Source: Sporolactobacillus putidus
GTDB lineage: Bacteria; Bacillota; Bacilli; Bacillales; Sporolactobacillaceae
Assembly: GCF_014647035.1 (NCBI RefSeq)
Contig: NZ_BMOK01000002.1
Location: 62,001 to 126,000, forward strand
Direction: 5' to 3'
DNA length: 64,000 nucleotides
Shown here: one piece after another, positions 46,986-55,215 of the stretch
Position numbering within the stretch: the first letter of the stretch is position 1
Layout: every line of letters starts with the position of its first letter
Made by a program: the position numbers and the translations under genes
Notes under the pieces: model-generated
The model's input: only the letters and a program-made list of their open reading frames with translations
What the model was told of the DNA's origin: nothing
The model's database searches: none

Positions 46986-47732
46986 TTATTGCATCGCCAT
47001 ACCGCCGTCAACATTTAAAATCTGCCCGGTCATATAGCCGCTGTCTTCCGACGCCAGAAATCTGACAACCTTCGCAACATCTTCCGGTGTTCCCGGCCTC
47101 CCTAATGGAATATCGTTCTGCATTTTCTCCTTCACTTCTTCCGGAAGTTCGTCGGTCATGTCTGTAACGATAAAACCCGGAGCAACGGCGTTCACGGTGA
47201 TCCCCTTGGACGCCATTTCACGTGCCGAGGCTTTCGTCAGTCCAATAACGCCGGCTTTTGCCGCAGCATAGTTAGCCTGGCTTGCATTCCCTAAAATACC
47301 AACGACAGAAGCAATATTGATAATTTTGCCTTGTTTCTGCCGTATCATTGGACGAAGCGCCGCCTTGGTGACGAGAAACACACCTTTCAAGTTCGTATTG
47401 AGAACAGCATCCCAATCCGCTTCTTTCATTCTCATTAGTAATCCGTCCCGCGTGATACCGGCATTGTTGACAACAATGTCCAGATGTCCGAATTTTTTAA
47501 CGGCGGTCTTGACCATTTCCTGAACATCTGCTTCGTTAGATACGTCGCACTGGTATGGCAAAGCTTCCGCACCAAGCGCTTCGATCGCTGAAGCCGTCTC
47601 TTCGGCCCGGCTCTTATTGCCGGAGTAATTGACAATGACCGATGCTCCTTCGCGCGCCAGTTCAAGGGCGATCGCTTTTCCTATTCCTCTCGAAGCGCCG
47701 GTGACCAGCGCAACTTTCTCTTTGAGTATCAA
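46986..47732 (-). CDS. fabG: 3-oxoacyl-[acyl-carrier-protein] reductase FabG
   Basis: NADPH-dependent short-chain reductase of the fatty-acid elongation cycle. 248 residues; cofactor motif TGASRGIGKA, NNAG, and catalytic Ser-Tyr-Lys (NIASVVGI and YAAAKAG). The start appears to be TTG 47732, 3 nt after the fabD stop, with GAGGGAGAG upstream. Confidence 0.97.
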   Translation of the reverse strand: MILKEKVALVTGASRGIGKAIALELAREGASVIVNYSGNKSRAEETASAIEALGAEALPYQCDVSNEADVQEMVKTAVKKFGHLDIVVNNAGITRDGLLMRMKEADWDAVLNTNLKGVFLVTKAALRPMIRQKQGKIINIASVVGILGNASQANYAAAKAGVIGLTKASAREMASKGITVNAVAPGFIVTDMTDELPEEVKEKMQNDIPLGRPGTPEDVAKVVRFLASEDSGYMTGQILNVDGGMAMQ

Positions 47733-47735
47733 GTT

Positions 47736-48680
47736 TTATTCTCTCCCTCTGAGTTTCTCGGCCGCTTCTTCCAAAGTCTTCAGATCACTGACTTGAAGAA
47801 TGGTCGCGCCGCGGTGAATTTTTTTAATCAGACCGGAAAGCACTTTTCCCGGCCCAACCTCTACGTAAGTATCGACTCCCAGCGTTTTAAGCCTTTCAAC
47901 GGATTCGATCCAGCGTACCGGCGAGTAAAGCTGTTCAATCAGGTGGACACGGATTTCGTCGGCCGTCGTTTCCGTTTGCGCCGTGCTGTTGGCAATGATC
48001 GGGATTTTCGCATTTTCAAGAGGAAGTCCGTCAAGTACTTTACGCATTTTCTCCGCAGCCGGTTTCATCAGTTCGGAGTGAAACGGTCCGCTGACCGAGA
48101 GCGGAACGACGCGTCGGGCGCCGGCCTCTGCGGCAAGCCGCGACGCCTCTTCCACACCTTTAACGGTACCTGAAATTACGATTTGTCCCGGGGAATTCAG
48201 GTTGGCCAGCTGCACGGATTCTCCTCCCGCCGACGCCTGTTCGCACACTTGATTTAGAATGTTCTCGTCAAGGCCAAGGACGGCGGCCATCGTTCCCCTG
48301 CCCGCGGGAACTGCAGCCTCCATAAGCAGCCCTCTTTCCCGGACCGCGTAAACCGCGTCTTCAAATCCGAGCACCCCAGAAGCATAGAGCGCGCTGTACT
48401 CGCCGAGGCTGTGACCCGCCGAATAGTCGGCTCTGATCCCTTCTTTGGAAAGCAGCGTATACAGTGCTGCACTGACTGTCAGAATGGCGGGCTGCGTGTT
48501 TTCCGTCAGTTTCAATTTTTCTTCCGGTCCGTTTAGAATCAGATCGGTTAAGGAAATGCCGAGACGCTTGTCGGCAGCCTTAAAAATTTCTATTGCTTCC
48601 GGTACCGTTTCGATCAGATCCGCGCCCATGCCGACACTTTGCGAACCTTGCCCCGGAAATACAAATGCCAATTTACCCAT
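47736..48680 (-). CDS. fabD: Malonyl-CoA:ACP transacylase FabD
   Basis: Transfers malonyl from CoA to ACP. 314 residues from ATG 48680, ten bases after AGGAGG; the ATG at 48686 is only four bases after it. Motifs: FVFPGQGSQSVGMG, catalytic Ser in GHSLGEYSAL, and His in VSGPFHSELM. In B. subtilis plsX stands between fapR and fabD; here fabD follows fapR after about 135 bp without it. Confidence 0.96.
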   Translation of the reverse strand: MGKLAFVFPGQGSQSVGMGADLIETVPEAIEIFKAADKRLGISLTDLILNGPEEKLKLTENTQPAILTVSAALYTLLSKEGIRADYSAGHSLGEYSALYASGVLGFEDAVYAVRERGLLMEAAVPAGRGTMAAVLGLDENILNQVCEQASAGGESVQLANLNSPGQIVISGTVKGVEEASRLAAEAGARRVVPLSVSGPFHSELMKPAAEKMRKVLDGLPLENAKIPIIANSTAQTETTADEIRVHLIEQLYSPVRWIESVERLKTLGVDTYVEVGPGKVLSGLIKKIHRGATILQVSDLKTLEEAAEKLRGRE

Positions 48681-48815
48681 ATTCATTAAACCTCCTGAGT
48701 CCTACCTCACACGTTGTTTATCAAATCGTTATTTCAGTCATGCCGAAGAGGTATAAGGACGGCGCGCAAAAAAGCAGGATCACCGATTTCCGCCGGCCGC
48801 TGAAAGGGGACGGCT

Positions 48816-49391
48816 TTACTGCTGAGTCTTCTCCCTTCCGCCATGAGAGCGGTACATTGTAAAAATGCCTTTAAAGACGTGATCCTGTCCTGCATAACTG
48901 TTTACTTCTACGATCGTGCGCACCCTTTCCACCCGCGTTACTTTGGCCTTGGCAACGACACGTTCACCCGCCCTGACCGGCCGGATAAAATGAATCGATG
49001 CTTTGGAAGTGAGCGCCAGATCATCATCAATCACGGCAACGGCAAGTGAGTTGGCCTGAGCGAACAGATGATGACCTCTGGCAATCCCTGTGCGTGAAAA
49101 AACTAGATCCCGATTAATTTCAAGAAGGGAAATAGCACTGGTGTCAAGCTGCAGATCCAGAATTTCTCCGATAACTTCATCCTCATGAAGAGCCTTGACA
49201 TCATCGAACTGCCGCTTGGCCACATGTTTTATCCGTTCTCTCAATTCCGGTATCGAAAGTTCCAGCCGATCCAGCCTGATGGTCTGAACGCTTACCGAGA
49301 ACCTGTGCGCGAGCTCATCATCGGTGACAAACGGATTTTCAGCAATGGTCTGTTTCAACAACATTTGCCGGTCCATTTTACTTTTTCTCAT
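48816..49391 (-). CDS. fapR: Fatty-acid biosynthesis repressor FapR
   Basis: Malonyl-CoA-responsive repressor of fatty-acid and phospholipid genes. 191 residues from ATG 49391. N-terminal helix-turn-helix ([38 protein letters not shown]) and C-terminal hot-dog effector domain ([32 protein letters not shown]). An in-frame ATG at 49418 is possible, but the shorter start fits the family. A FapR operator lies directly upstream, so it represses itself. Confidence 0.96.
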   Translation of the reverse strand: MRKSKMDRQMLLKQTIAENPFVTDDELAHRFSVSVQTIRLDRLELSIPELRERIKHVAKRQFDDVKALHEDEVIGEILDLQLDTSAISLLEINRDLVFSRTGIARGHHLFAQANSLAVAVIDDDLALTSKASIHFIRPVRAGERVVAKAKVTRVERVRTIVEVNSYAGQDHVFKGIFTMYRSHGGREKTQQ

Positions 49392-49423
49392 TGCTCTGAC
49401 ACCGCCGCTTTTGAACATCCTTT

Positions 49424-49440
49424 TTAAGACTAGGTAATAA
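49424..49440 (-). promoter_or_regulatory. FapR operator upstream of fapR
   Basis: Minus strand TTATTACCTAGTCTTAA. It differs in one base from the 17 bp FapR box as I recall it (TTAGTACCTAGTCTTAA). It begins six bases after the -10 element at 49446-49451 and would cover the transcription start, as in autoregulated fapR genes. Confidence 0.75.
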
Positions 49441-49445
49441 TAGTA

Positions 49446-49454
49446 AGTATATCA
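49446..49454 (-). promoter_or_regulatory. Extended -10 promoter of fapR
   Basis: Minus strand TGATATACT, i.e. a TGn-extended -10 with TATACT. The -35 (TACACG at 17 bp) is weak. Its spacing to the FapR box supports it as the regulated promoter of the fapR-fabD-fabG-acpP unit. Confidence 0.55.
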
Positions 49455-49600
49455 TATAAGCCGCTTTCCGTGTAGCTCATGAACTGCATTTCCGGCCCCG
49501 TTTTCGATCTGAGAAAAAAAGGTCCTCGTCGGAAAAGACTAATACGCTGGCCGCACCTTCCAATCATGATTACCGGTTGAAAAAAGAGCACATTTTCAGC

Positions 49601-51649
49601 TTAATCCAGCCGGTCGTTATTAAGAATGCCCGCTTCAATCAGCGGCCTTCGAAGCGGAAGGAACGCTTCACTCTCCCAGAAAAGCGGATCTTTGACAAAC
49701 CTGGCCGCATCATCCCTCGCCGCTGCAAGCGTCCGATAATCATGAACCATATCGGCAAGTCTGAACGCCGGCAGCCCGCTTTGCTTTTTGCCAAAAAAGT
49801 CACCGGGTCCGCGCAGTTTCAGGTCGAATGCCGAGAGTCGGAATCCATCTGAGGTCTCCGTCATCATTCTCATTTTTTCCATACTGGTTTCTGAGCGTGC
49901 ATTGGCAACGAGTACGCAATAAGACTGGCTGTTTCCCCGGCCGACGCGGCCGCGCAGCTGGTGAAGCTGGGATAGACCGAACCGGTCGGCATCATAAATC
50001 ACCATCAGTGTCGCGTTAGGCACATTCACCCCCACCTCCACGACCGTTGTCGATACGAGTACATGAGTCCTGTTATTTTTAAAACTTGCCATCATGGCCT
50101 CTTTTTCTTCCGAGACCATTCTGCCGTGCATCAGCCCAACGCGGAAACCCGGGAGTGCCTGAGTCAGCTGAGCATGAACATCCATTGCGTTTTGCACATC
50201 AAGCTGCTCTGATTCCTCGATCAGCGGACAAATAACATAGGCTTGTCTGCCCTTAGTCAGTTCGCTCCTCATGAACCGAATCACCCGTTCCATCATCTCG
50301 TGGCGAACCCAGTAAGTTTTTATCGCTTTTCGGCCGCCAGGCATCTCGTCGATTGTCGAAACATCCATATCGCCGAACACGGAAATCGCCAGCGTGCGCG
50401 GTATCGGCGTTGCCGTCATGTAAAGAACATCCGGATCTGTTCCTTTGACACGCAGTTCCCTGCGCTGCCCGACACCGAACCTGTGCTGTTCATCAGTAAC
50501 CACAAGACCGAGCCGGTTGAAAACGACTTCGTCCTGAATCAGAGCATGCGTTCCTATAAGTACATGAATCGTACCTTCCTTAAGTTGATCAAGGAGCAGT
50601 TTCCTGCGTTTCCCCCGGATGCTTCCGGTCAGAAGCGCTACGTTAACAGAAAAGGGGCCAAGCAGTTTTTGCAGACTGTCCGCGTGCTGTTCGGCAAGAA
50701 TTTCCGTCGGGGCCATCAGTGCGCTCTGGTAGCCCGCAGTCCAAGCCGCATAAAGGGCGATCGCCGCAACAATGGTTTTCCCCGAACCGACGTCTCCCTG
50801 AAGAAGCCGATTCATCGCAGCATCCGATGCCATATCGTCCAGAATTTCATCAACCACCCGTTTTTGCGCTCGGGTCAAAGAAAAGGGAAGGCCGCCGAGA
50901 AAACTCCGGAGACGATCCCTTTGGATATTCATTGGTATTCCGTATGAAGACTGACGTTTTTTCAGCTTGTATGCCTGCATTTTAAGTTCGTAAGTTAAAA
51001 ATTCTTCATACACGAGGCGGCGTCTGGCCTGTTTCAGCCTGCTCCGCTCCGAAGGAAAATGGATTTCGTAAACGGCTTCTTTGCGTCCCATCAATTTGTA
51101 GTCATTTATTATTTTTGAAGGAAGATTTTCAGAAAGGCAATCCGGAAATTGCCGGAAAGCCTGTCTGACAATCGCTCTCAGGCGCTTGACTGTCAGGCCG
51201 CCTTTAACCGGGTAAACCGGAGCGATACGCTCTTCGCGTTCCGGCAGGCCGACATGAAATTCCGAAGCGGTTAAAACGGCACGGTTTCTCTCCCATTTTC
51301 CCGTGACCGTAACCTTGTCTCCAAGCTTAAGCTTCTTTTTTAAGTATGGCCTGTTAAAGGCAATAACCGTAATTAAATAACGGCCGGAAAGAACACGGAT
51401 GGCAAGTCTCGATCTTTTTTTCGCATAATAAGTAAGAACAGGTTCACTGTGCACCTTGCCGACAATCGTTGCATGCTCATCGGTGCGGACGTCCGCCAGA
51501 TCCCTGATCTCATAATTATCATAGCGATAAGGATAGTAGCTGAATAAATCTTCCAAAGTCTCAATACCAAGCTGTCTCAGTTCTTCCGCCGATGTCTTGC
51601 CGACGCCCTGCAGATCGCAGACAAGCTGCCGGTTACTTGAAACCGTCAT
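49601..51649 (-). CDS. recG: ATP-dependent DNA helicase RecG
   Basis: Branch-migration helicase for stalled forks and recombination intermediates. 682 residues: wedge/OB domain (about 60-150, HATIVGKVHSEPVLTYYAKKRSRL), superfamily 2 helicase with Walker A GDVGSGKTIVA near 290, DEQHRFG, TATPIPRT, and C-terminal QLHQLRGRVGRGNSQSYCVL. Its start overlaps the sdaAA stop by 4 bp. Confidence 0.97.
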   Translation of the reverse strand: MTVSSNRQLVCDLQGVGKTSAEELRQLGIETLEDLFSYYPYRYDNYEIRDLADVRTDEHATIVGKVHSEPVLTYYAKKRSRLAIRVLSGRYLITVIAFNRPYLKKKLKLGDKVTVTGKWERNRAVLTASEFHVGLPEREERIAPVYPVKGGLTVKRLRAIVRQAFRQFPDCLSENLPSKIINDYKLMGRKEAVYEIHFPSERSRLKQARRRLVYEEFLTYELKMQAYKLKKRQSSYGIPMNIQRDRLRSFLGGLPFSLTRAQKRVVDEILDDMASDAAMNRLLQGDVGSGKTIVAAIALYAAWTAGYQSALMAPTEILAEQHADSLQKLLGPFSVNVALLTGSIRGKRRKLLLDQLKEGTIHVLIGTHALIQDEVVFNRLGLVVTDEQHRFGVGQRRELRVKGTDPDVLYMTATPIPRTLAISVFGDMDVSTIDEMPGGRKAIKTYWVRHEMMERVIRFMRSELTKGRQAYVICPLIEESEQLDVQNAMDVHAQLTQALPGFRVGLMHGRMVSEEKEAMMASFKNNRTHVLVSTTVVEVGVNVPNATLMVIYDADRFGLSQLHQLRGRVGRGNSQSYCVLVANARSETSMEKMRMMTETSDGFRLSAFDLKLRGPGDFFGKKQSGLPAFRLADMVHDYRTLAAARDDAARFVKDPLFWESEAFLPLRRPLIEAGILNNDRLD

Positions 51650-52548
51650 CGGTTATCCAGCACCGACGAACGTGCTGCCTGGCCAAATATCTTATCCTTC
51701 AACTTTTTCCCCGTCGGTGTATTCGCCAGCCCGCCCTGAGCGGTCTCCCTGAACGCTGCCGGCATCATCCTGCCCACCTGATGCATGGCGTCGATGACTT
51801 CGTCGCACGGAATCTTGCTTTGGATTCCGGCCAGCGCCATATCGGCGGCGACAATAGCGGTGGATGCGCCGATCGCATTGCGCTTCACACACGGGACTTC
51901 GACCAGCCCCGCCACAGGATCACAGATCAGCCCGAGCATATTTCCAAGTGCAATCGCCATGGCGTGAGCGGACTGAGAGGGCGTTCCCCCGGCCAGCTCC
52001 ACCGCTGCCGCCGCTGCCATCCCTGTCGCCGACCCGACTTCCGCCTGACAGCCGCCGGCCGCTCCGGATATGGATGCGTTGTTGGCGATGACGAAGCCGA
52101 ACGCGCCGGCGGTGAAAAGGTAGCGCACCATCTGTTCCTGTGAAGGCTGCAGCTTACGGACCAGCCCGAACAGGGTGCCTGGCACGACACCTGCCGACCC
52201 CGCGGTTGGTGTGGCGCAGATTGTTCCCATCGCCGCATTGACTTCATTAGTCGCCATGGCTTTGCTTACGGCATCGAGCAGGACATCTCCGGAAAGAGAC
52301 CGGCCGGACGACAAATACTTCTGAAGGAGTCGGGCATCGCCGCCGGTCAGTCCTGAATGAGAGCGGATCTCTTCATGAATGCCTCTCTGCACTGCTTTTT
52401 CCATAACATCAAGATTATCCGCCATTCTGGAAAAGATATCTGCATAGCTTTTCCCGGTGGTTTCTATTTCAGTCTGAATCATCACTTCGGAGACAGGCAG
52501 ATTCCGATCTTGTGCAAGTCCCACCAGTTCTTCTACAGTTCTGAACAT
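51646..52548 (-). CDS. sdaAA: L-serine dehydratase, iron-sulfur dependent, alpha subunit SdaAA
   Basis: Catalytic Fe-S subunit converting L-serine to pyruvate and ammonia. 300 residues from ATG 52548 (11 bases after GGAGG; an ATG at 52557 lies too near). Motifs: SGLTGGDARLLQKYL, GTICATPTAGSAGVVPG, and the Cys-containing LICDPVAGLVEVPCVKRNAIGA. Paired with sdaAB upstream (39 nt). Confidence 0.95.
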   Translation of the reverse strand: MFRTVEELVGLAQDRNLPVSEVMIQTEIETTGKSYADIFSRMADNLDVMEKAVQRGIHEEIRSHSGLTGGDARLLQKYLSSGRSLSGDVLLDAVSKAMATNEVNAAMGTICATPTAGSAGVVPGTLFGLVRKLQPSQEQMVRYLFTAGAFGFVIANNASISGAAGGCQAEVGSATGMAAAAAVELAGGTPSQSAHAMAIALGNMLGLICDPVAGLVEVPCVKRNAIGASTAIVAADMALAGIQSKIPCDEVIDAMHQVGRMMPAAFRETAQGGLANTPTGKKLKDKIFGQAARSSVLDNR

Positions 52549-52587
52549 AAAGAACATTTCCTCCTGCCTTTCTCAATCTCTCCATGC

Positions 52588-53250
52588 TCAAGATAAAACG
52601 GCAACATTCAGCATGTTGGGGAGCGCTGAAATCTCTGTAGCCAGCCCCTCGCCGATCTCTTCATCGGTCTGAATGACCATCATGGCAACATGGCCTTTTT
52701 CGTGCCGTGCGACTTCCATGTATGAGATGTTCATTTCATATTTCGCGATCAGTCCGGCCACTTCTGCCACCGCGCCATATTTGTCTCGGTGCAGAACAAG
52801 CAGTGCGGGGTTGCTTCCCGACAAAGAAATGGAGAACCCGTCCACTTCCGTGATTTCGATTTTCCCGCCGCCGATCGACGCGCCGACAAGATCAAGCACA
52901 TTATCTCCCTTTGTCAGATGAAGCCGCGCCATATTCGGGTGTTCGACCTGCGTCTCTGTGTCCGCATTGAATGAAACGGCCATCCTCTGTCCTGCGGCAA
53001 TGGTCAGCGCATCGGGCAGTCTGGGATCACTTGCATCAAAGCCAAGCAAACCGGCGGCGAGTGCCACATCGGTGCCGTGTCCCCTGTAGGTTTGGGCGAA
53101 CGAACCGTAAAGGGTTACTTCAACCCGATCCGGACAGTCGTTGAACAGTTTTCTCGCAATGCGTCCGATTCGCGCCGCACCAGCCGTGTGGGAACTGGAA
53201 GGCCCGATCATGACAGGACCGATGATGTCAAAAACGCTGCGATATTTCAC
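52588..53250 (-). CDS. sdaAB: L-serine dehydratase, iron-sulfur dependent, beta subunit SdaAB
   Basis: Partner subunit of serine dehydratase, 220 residues. N-terminal part with FDIIGPVMIGPSSSHTAGAARIGRIAR and a C-terminal ACT domain (LLVLHRDKYGAVAEVAGLIAKYEMNISYMEVAR). It lies 15 nt after yloU. In B. subtilis yloV stands between these two, but here it is absent. Confidence 0.95.
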   Translation of the reverse strand: MKYRSVFDIIGPVMIGPSSSHTAGAARIGRIARKLFNDCPDRVEVTLYGSFAQTYRGHGTDVALAAGLLGFDASDPRLPDALTIAAGQRMAVSFNADTETQVEHPNMARLHLTKGDNVLDLVGASIGGGKIEITEVDGFSISLSGSNPALLVLHRDKYGAVAEVAGLIAKYEMNISYMEVARHEKGHVAMMVIQTDEEIGEGLATEISALPNMLNVAVLS

Positions 53251-53265
53251 GACCGAACTCCCTCC

Positions 53266-53664
53266 TTAAGCTTCTAACGTTCCGTCTTCAGCTGGCAATT
53301 CATTACTCGTCAGTCTGACACCCTGGACAAATATGTTAATTGCCGCCGCGTCAATACCCAGAGTCGCGTTCAATGTGTCCTTCACCTTGTTCTGAACATT
53401 TACGGCGACTTCCGATATTTGTGTACCATAACTAACGATGATGTACATGTCGATCATCAGGTTTTGTTCTTCATCGAAATGAATAATTACCCCGCGGCTG
53501 AAATTATCTTTCTTCAAAAGTTCCGCGAATCCATCCTTAAGCTGGTTTTTAGAGGCCATACCGACAATTCCGTAACAATCAAGTGCCGCACCGCCGACAA
53601 TTTTTGCGATGACGTCGGTTGATATGTCGATTTGCCCATAAGTATTATTTATCGAGATTGACAT
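53266..53664 (-). CDS. yloU: Asp23/Gls24-family envelope stress protein YloU
   Basis: 132 residues from ATG 53664, eight bases after GGAGG. Asp23/Gls24 family pattern: GQIDISTDVIAKIVGGAALDCYGIVGMASKN and MYIIVSYGTQISEVAVNVQNKVKDTLNATLGID. Such proteins associate with the membrane or cell wall and respond to stress. No signal peptide is visible. Confidence 0.93.
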   Translation of the reverse strand: MSISINNTYGQIDISTDVIAKIVGGAALDCYGIVGMASKNQLKDGFAELLKKDNFSRGVIIHFDEEQNLMIDMYIIVSYGTQISEVAVNVQNKVKDTLNATLGIDAAAINIFVQGVRLTSNELPAEDGTLEA

Positions 53665-53842
53665 CACAGTTTCCTCCTTCTATCGTCGTCTTCAACTGGT
53701 GATGCGCTGGCCGGTGAGCGATCGTAGCAAAGGCGCTGAACCGAATCAAGGTATTAATCAATATGGCTATTTTACACTAGCCCGCCTGAATTTGAAAGCA
53801 CAATCCATTCGGCTGCTGCCCTGGCCAGGATTTTCTTCCCTA

Positions 53843-53871
53843 TTGCAAGCAAAGGCATCACATGCTAAGAT
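53843..53871 (+). promoter_or_regulatory. Candidate rpmB promoter
   Basis: Plus strand TTGCAA, 17 bp, TAAGAT (four of six in each hexamer), about 40 nt upstream of the rpmB ATG. A TATAGT stretch at about 53888 could act as a second -10. The rest of the 53668-53913 gap between the divergent yloU and rpmB holds no convincing gene; a plus-strand frame of 71 codons there runs into rpmB and has no ribosome site. Confidence 0.4.
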
Positions 53872-53913
53872 TAAACTATTGCTTTATTATAGTATGGCAA
53901 GGAGGTTGTTTTA

Positions 53914-54102
53914 ATGGGACGTCGCTGTTTTGTAACCGGAAAGACGACAACGTTTGGCCAGAATCGCTCATTTGCTGAAAATAAATCAAAAAGAACATTT
54001 AAAGCAAATCTGCAAAAAGTGCGCATTCTTGTAGACGGCAAGCCGAAGCGTGTTTACGTTTCCGCAAAGGCGCTGAAAGCCGGAAAAGTTGAACGTATCT
54101 GA
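53914..54102 (+). CDS. rpmB: 50S ribosomal protein L28
   Basis: 62 residues, [19 protein letters not shown] ... KAGKVERI, typical L28. SD is AAGGAGG, eight bases before ATG. It is the only plus-strand gene in the window and is followed by two terminator structures. The lack of the CxxC pair of zinc-bearing L28 forms marks it as the C-minus type. Confidence 0.97.
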   Translation: MGRRCFVTGKTTTFGQNRSFAENKSKRTFKANLQKVRILVDGKPKRVYVSAKALKAGKVERI

Positions 54103-54131
54103 ATCCGGACATTATAGAATAGGGTTTGGAT

Positions 54132-54216
54132 AAAAAAGCACCTGAACAGAACCGAGCTCCTAATTCGGACAAACAAAATCCAATTTAGGGCGTTCAGTTC
54201 AAACAGGCGCTTTTTT
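54132..54216 (+). terminator. Long-range hairpin terminator after rpmB
   Basis: AAAAAAGCACCTG (54132-54144) pairs with CAGGCGCTTTTTT (54204-54216) with one mismatch. Inner pairs CCTAATT/AATTTAGG and CCGA/TCGG suggest a folded ~60 nt interior. It begins 30 nt after rpmB. The large interior is unusual for a simple terminator. Confidence 0.55.
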
Positions 54217-54261
54217 ATTTATCCGTTTAAAAGAATCACCGCATCCCTGTTCTATTCGTGC

Positions 54262-54297
54262 AAAAAAGGCCCCCTGATCCGCAAGGGTGCCTTTTTT
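54262..54297. terminator. Bidirectional terminator between rpmB and spoVM
   Basis: AAAAAAGGCCCCCT / AGGGTGCCTTTTTT with an 8-base loop and one mismatch; A and T runs on both sides. It lies 16 nt after the spoVM stop (minus strand) and serves rpmB readthrough on the plus strand. Confidence 0.85.
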
Positions 54298-54312
54298 GTA
54301 TTTGCGAGGTCC

Positions 54313-54393
54313 TTATCCCTTGCGAAAGGAACCGAGGAGGGCTCTCACAATACTTGCTAAAAATCTCGGCAGCTTAATTGTATAAAACTTCAT
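54313..54393 (-). CDS. spoVM: Stage V sporulation protein M (SpoVM)
   Basis: 26-residue amphipathic peptide that recognises the curved forespore membrane and anchors the SpoIVA coat basement. It begins MKFYTIKLPRFLASIVRA and ends LLGSFRKG. The key Pro9 and the KFYTIKLP start are kept, while the Gly-Gly of B. subtilis at 13-14 is Ala-Ser. ATG 54393 is preceded by GGGGGAG. It lies between thiN and rpmB, the classical location. This is direct evidence for an endospore former. Confidence 0.95.
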   Translation of the reverse strand: MKFYTIKLPRFLASIVRALLGSFRKG

Positions 54394-54491
54394 CGATTCG
54401 CTCCCCCTTGCTTCTTGCGCCGTCAGCCATTTTCGCGTGCTTCTAAACTATATGCGGCGTGTACCGGAACTATGATCACGATAAATTCGGT

Positions 54492-55133
54492 TCAATCACT
54501 GCAGCGCATCATTAGCAGAAACCCTGTTGAAAAAGAGACCGTGAAAAATTCGTCCTCGACCTCATTACTGATGCAAAGACTCGATCCAAGAAGAAGCTCG
54601 GCATCAGTCAGCGGATATTTTACCCCTTCCAACGTCAGTCCCGAAACCTTTTCAGTCAGAGACAAGAATGAGAGATAAGGATATAGGGAATTTCTCTTTA
54701 CATGATATATGCCCGGAGTGAGCAAGGTGATACAATTTTTTTGATCCAGCAGGATCAGCTTTGTCTTTTTATTGACACCCTTAAGCAGCATCTGGACATT
54801 GGCAAGCGCATGATCCATCCTCCCGCCGGTTGCCCCGAGGATCAGACATTCATCCGGATCCTGACTGAGCGCCCAGTCAAGGGCCAGTTCCAGATCCGTC
54901 TTGTCTTTTTCCCGCGGATAGGTGTCAAGTTTGAGACCATTGCCAAATACCTCAATCCTCTCCTCATCTGACAAAGAATCGAAGTCACCGAAAGCGCGGA
55001 CGGGAGACAAATGATTTTTCAATAAAATATATGTTCCGTGATCGGCCCCAACCCATCGGCAGCCCATGAAAATGTCAGAACCGAGGTCCGGAATCAGTGT
55101 TTCCGGACCTCCCGCAACAATTGCGATGCGCAT
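54492..55133 (-). CDS. thiN: Thiamine pyrophosphokinase ThiN
   Basis: Transfers pyrophosphate from ATP to thiamine. 213 residues with FGDFDSLSDEE, YPREKDKTDLELALDWAL, ILGATGGRMDHALANVQ and a C-terminal beta domain (LSLTEKVSGLTLEGVKYPL). It follows rsgA after 82 bp; the usual rpe gene between them is missing. Confidence 0.95.
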   Translation of the reverse strand: MRIAIVAGGPETLIPDLGSDIFMGCRWVGADHGTYILLKNHLSPVRAFGDFDSLSDEERIEVFGNGLKLDTYPREKDKTDLELALDWALSQDPDECLILGATGGRMDHALANVQMLLKGVNKKTKLILLDQKNCITLLTPGIYHVKRNSLYPYLSFLSLTEKVSGLTLEGVKYPLTDAELLLGSSLCISNEVEDEFFTVSFSTGFLLMMRCSD

Positions 55134-55215
55134 CTTTATTTATCCCTCCGTTTTTTTGTACTCATAATTGAGCCGCGTTCGGCTTTCCGGACCATGGGGA
55201 GCCGGCAAATCCCAA

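Noticed and set aside
48687-48815. Possible plsX remnant in the fapR-fabD gap
   Set aside because: Translation of the gap on the minus strand gave no PlsX-like segment, only short broken frames.
50243-50947. 234-codon plus-strand open frame
   Set aside because: Antisense to recG helicase motifs; a shadow frame.
53699-53914. 71-codon plus-strand frame before rpmB
   Set aside because: Runs through the rpmB promoter and ribosome site, has no SD and no similarity that I recognise.
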